A DNA stretch of 5,422 nt, from contig DVLP01000092.1 of the NCBI GenBank assembly GCA_018715445.1, forward strand, positions 1 through 5,422, written 5' to 3'. A program made the translations under genes and the position numbers. The stretch is from Candidatus Avipropionibacterium avicola (lineage in GTDB: Bacteria; Actinomycetota; Actinomycetes; Propionibacteriales; Propionibacteriaceae). The notes beneath the pieces are model-generated. The model did not search any database. It saw only the letters and a program-made list of their open reading frames with translations, and was not told the DNA's origin. Within the stretch, counting starts at the first letter, position 1, and every line of letters begins with the position of its first letter. Below are positions 5,375 to 5,422 of this stretch, piece by piece.

Positions 5375-5422
5375 CCTTGCTTCGGCGGCCCGAGGACTCC
5401 TTCGACGCCCCGACCTCGACAC

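Overview
This 5.4 kb window is GC-rich DNA with dense coding and codon use dominated by G or C in third positions. It looks like a chromosomal segment of a high-GC actinobacterium. Protein flavour (an RPH-like PEP/pyruvate-binding enzyme, a high-GC type ABC-F protein, a cupin-AraC regulator with an IdeR/DtxR-like box) agrees with that; a propionibacterial or related lineage is only a guess. No rRNA, tRNA, CRISPR array, insertion sequence or phage gene is visible.

Layout: (1) 1-1231, minus strand: the first ~410 residues of a PEP/pyruvate-binding-domain enzyme resembling rifampin phosphotransferase or PEP synthase, running off the left edge. (2) 1232-1424: divergent regulatory region with a good sigma70-like promoter for gene 1 and a perfect 13-bp inverted repeat. 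(3) 1425-3101, plus strand: a complete ABC-F ATPase, probably starting at a GTG with no Shine-Dalgarno. (4) 3102-3221: convergent spacer holding two nested inverted repeats, a likely bidirectional terminator. (5) 3222-4319, minus: a Gfo/Idh/MocA-family NAD-dependent oxidoreductase with a strong Shine-Dalgarno. (6) 4320-4496: spacer with two small hairpins. (7) 4497-5309, minus: an AraC-family regulator with an N-terminal His-rich cupin. (8) 5310-5422: its upstream region, with an imperfect IdeR/DtxR-type iron box and signs of a divergent plus-strand promoter for a gene beyond the right edge.

The four genes appear to form separate units rather than one pathway. Two local relationships are plausible. 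First, the RPH-like enzyme and the ABC-F protein are divergent and share a control region with a symmetric repeat; both families include antibiotic-resistance members, although nothing here proves resistance. Second, the AraC regulator may be iron-controlled and may regulate an unseen divergent gene, as RipA-type and siderophore-linked AraC regulators do. I found no clear evidence of an entirely new system; the control regions are the most rewarding places to look.
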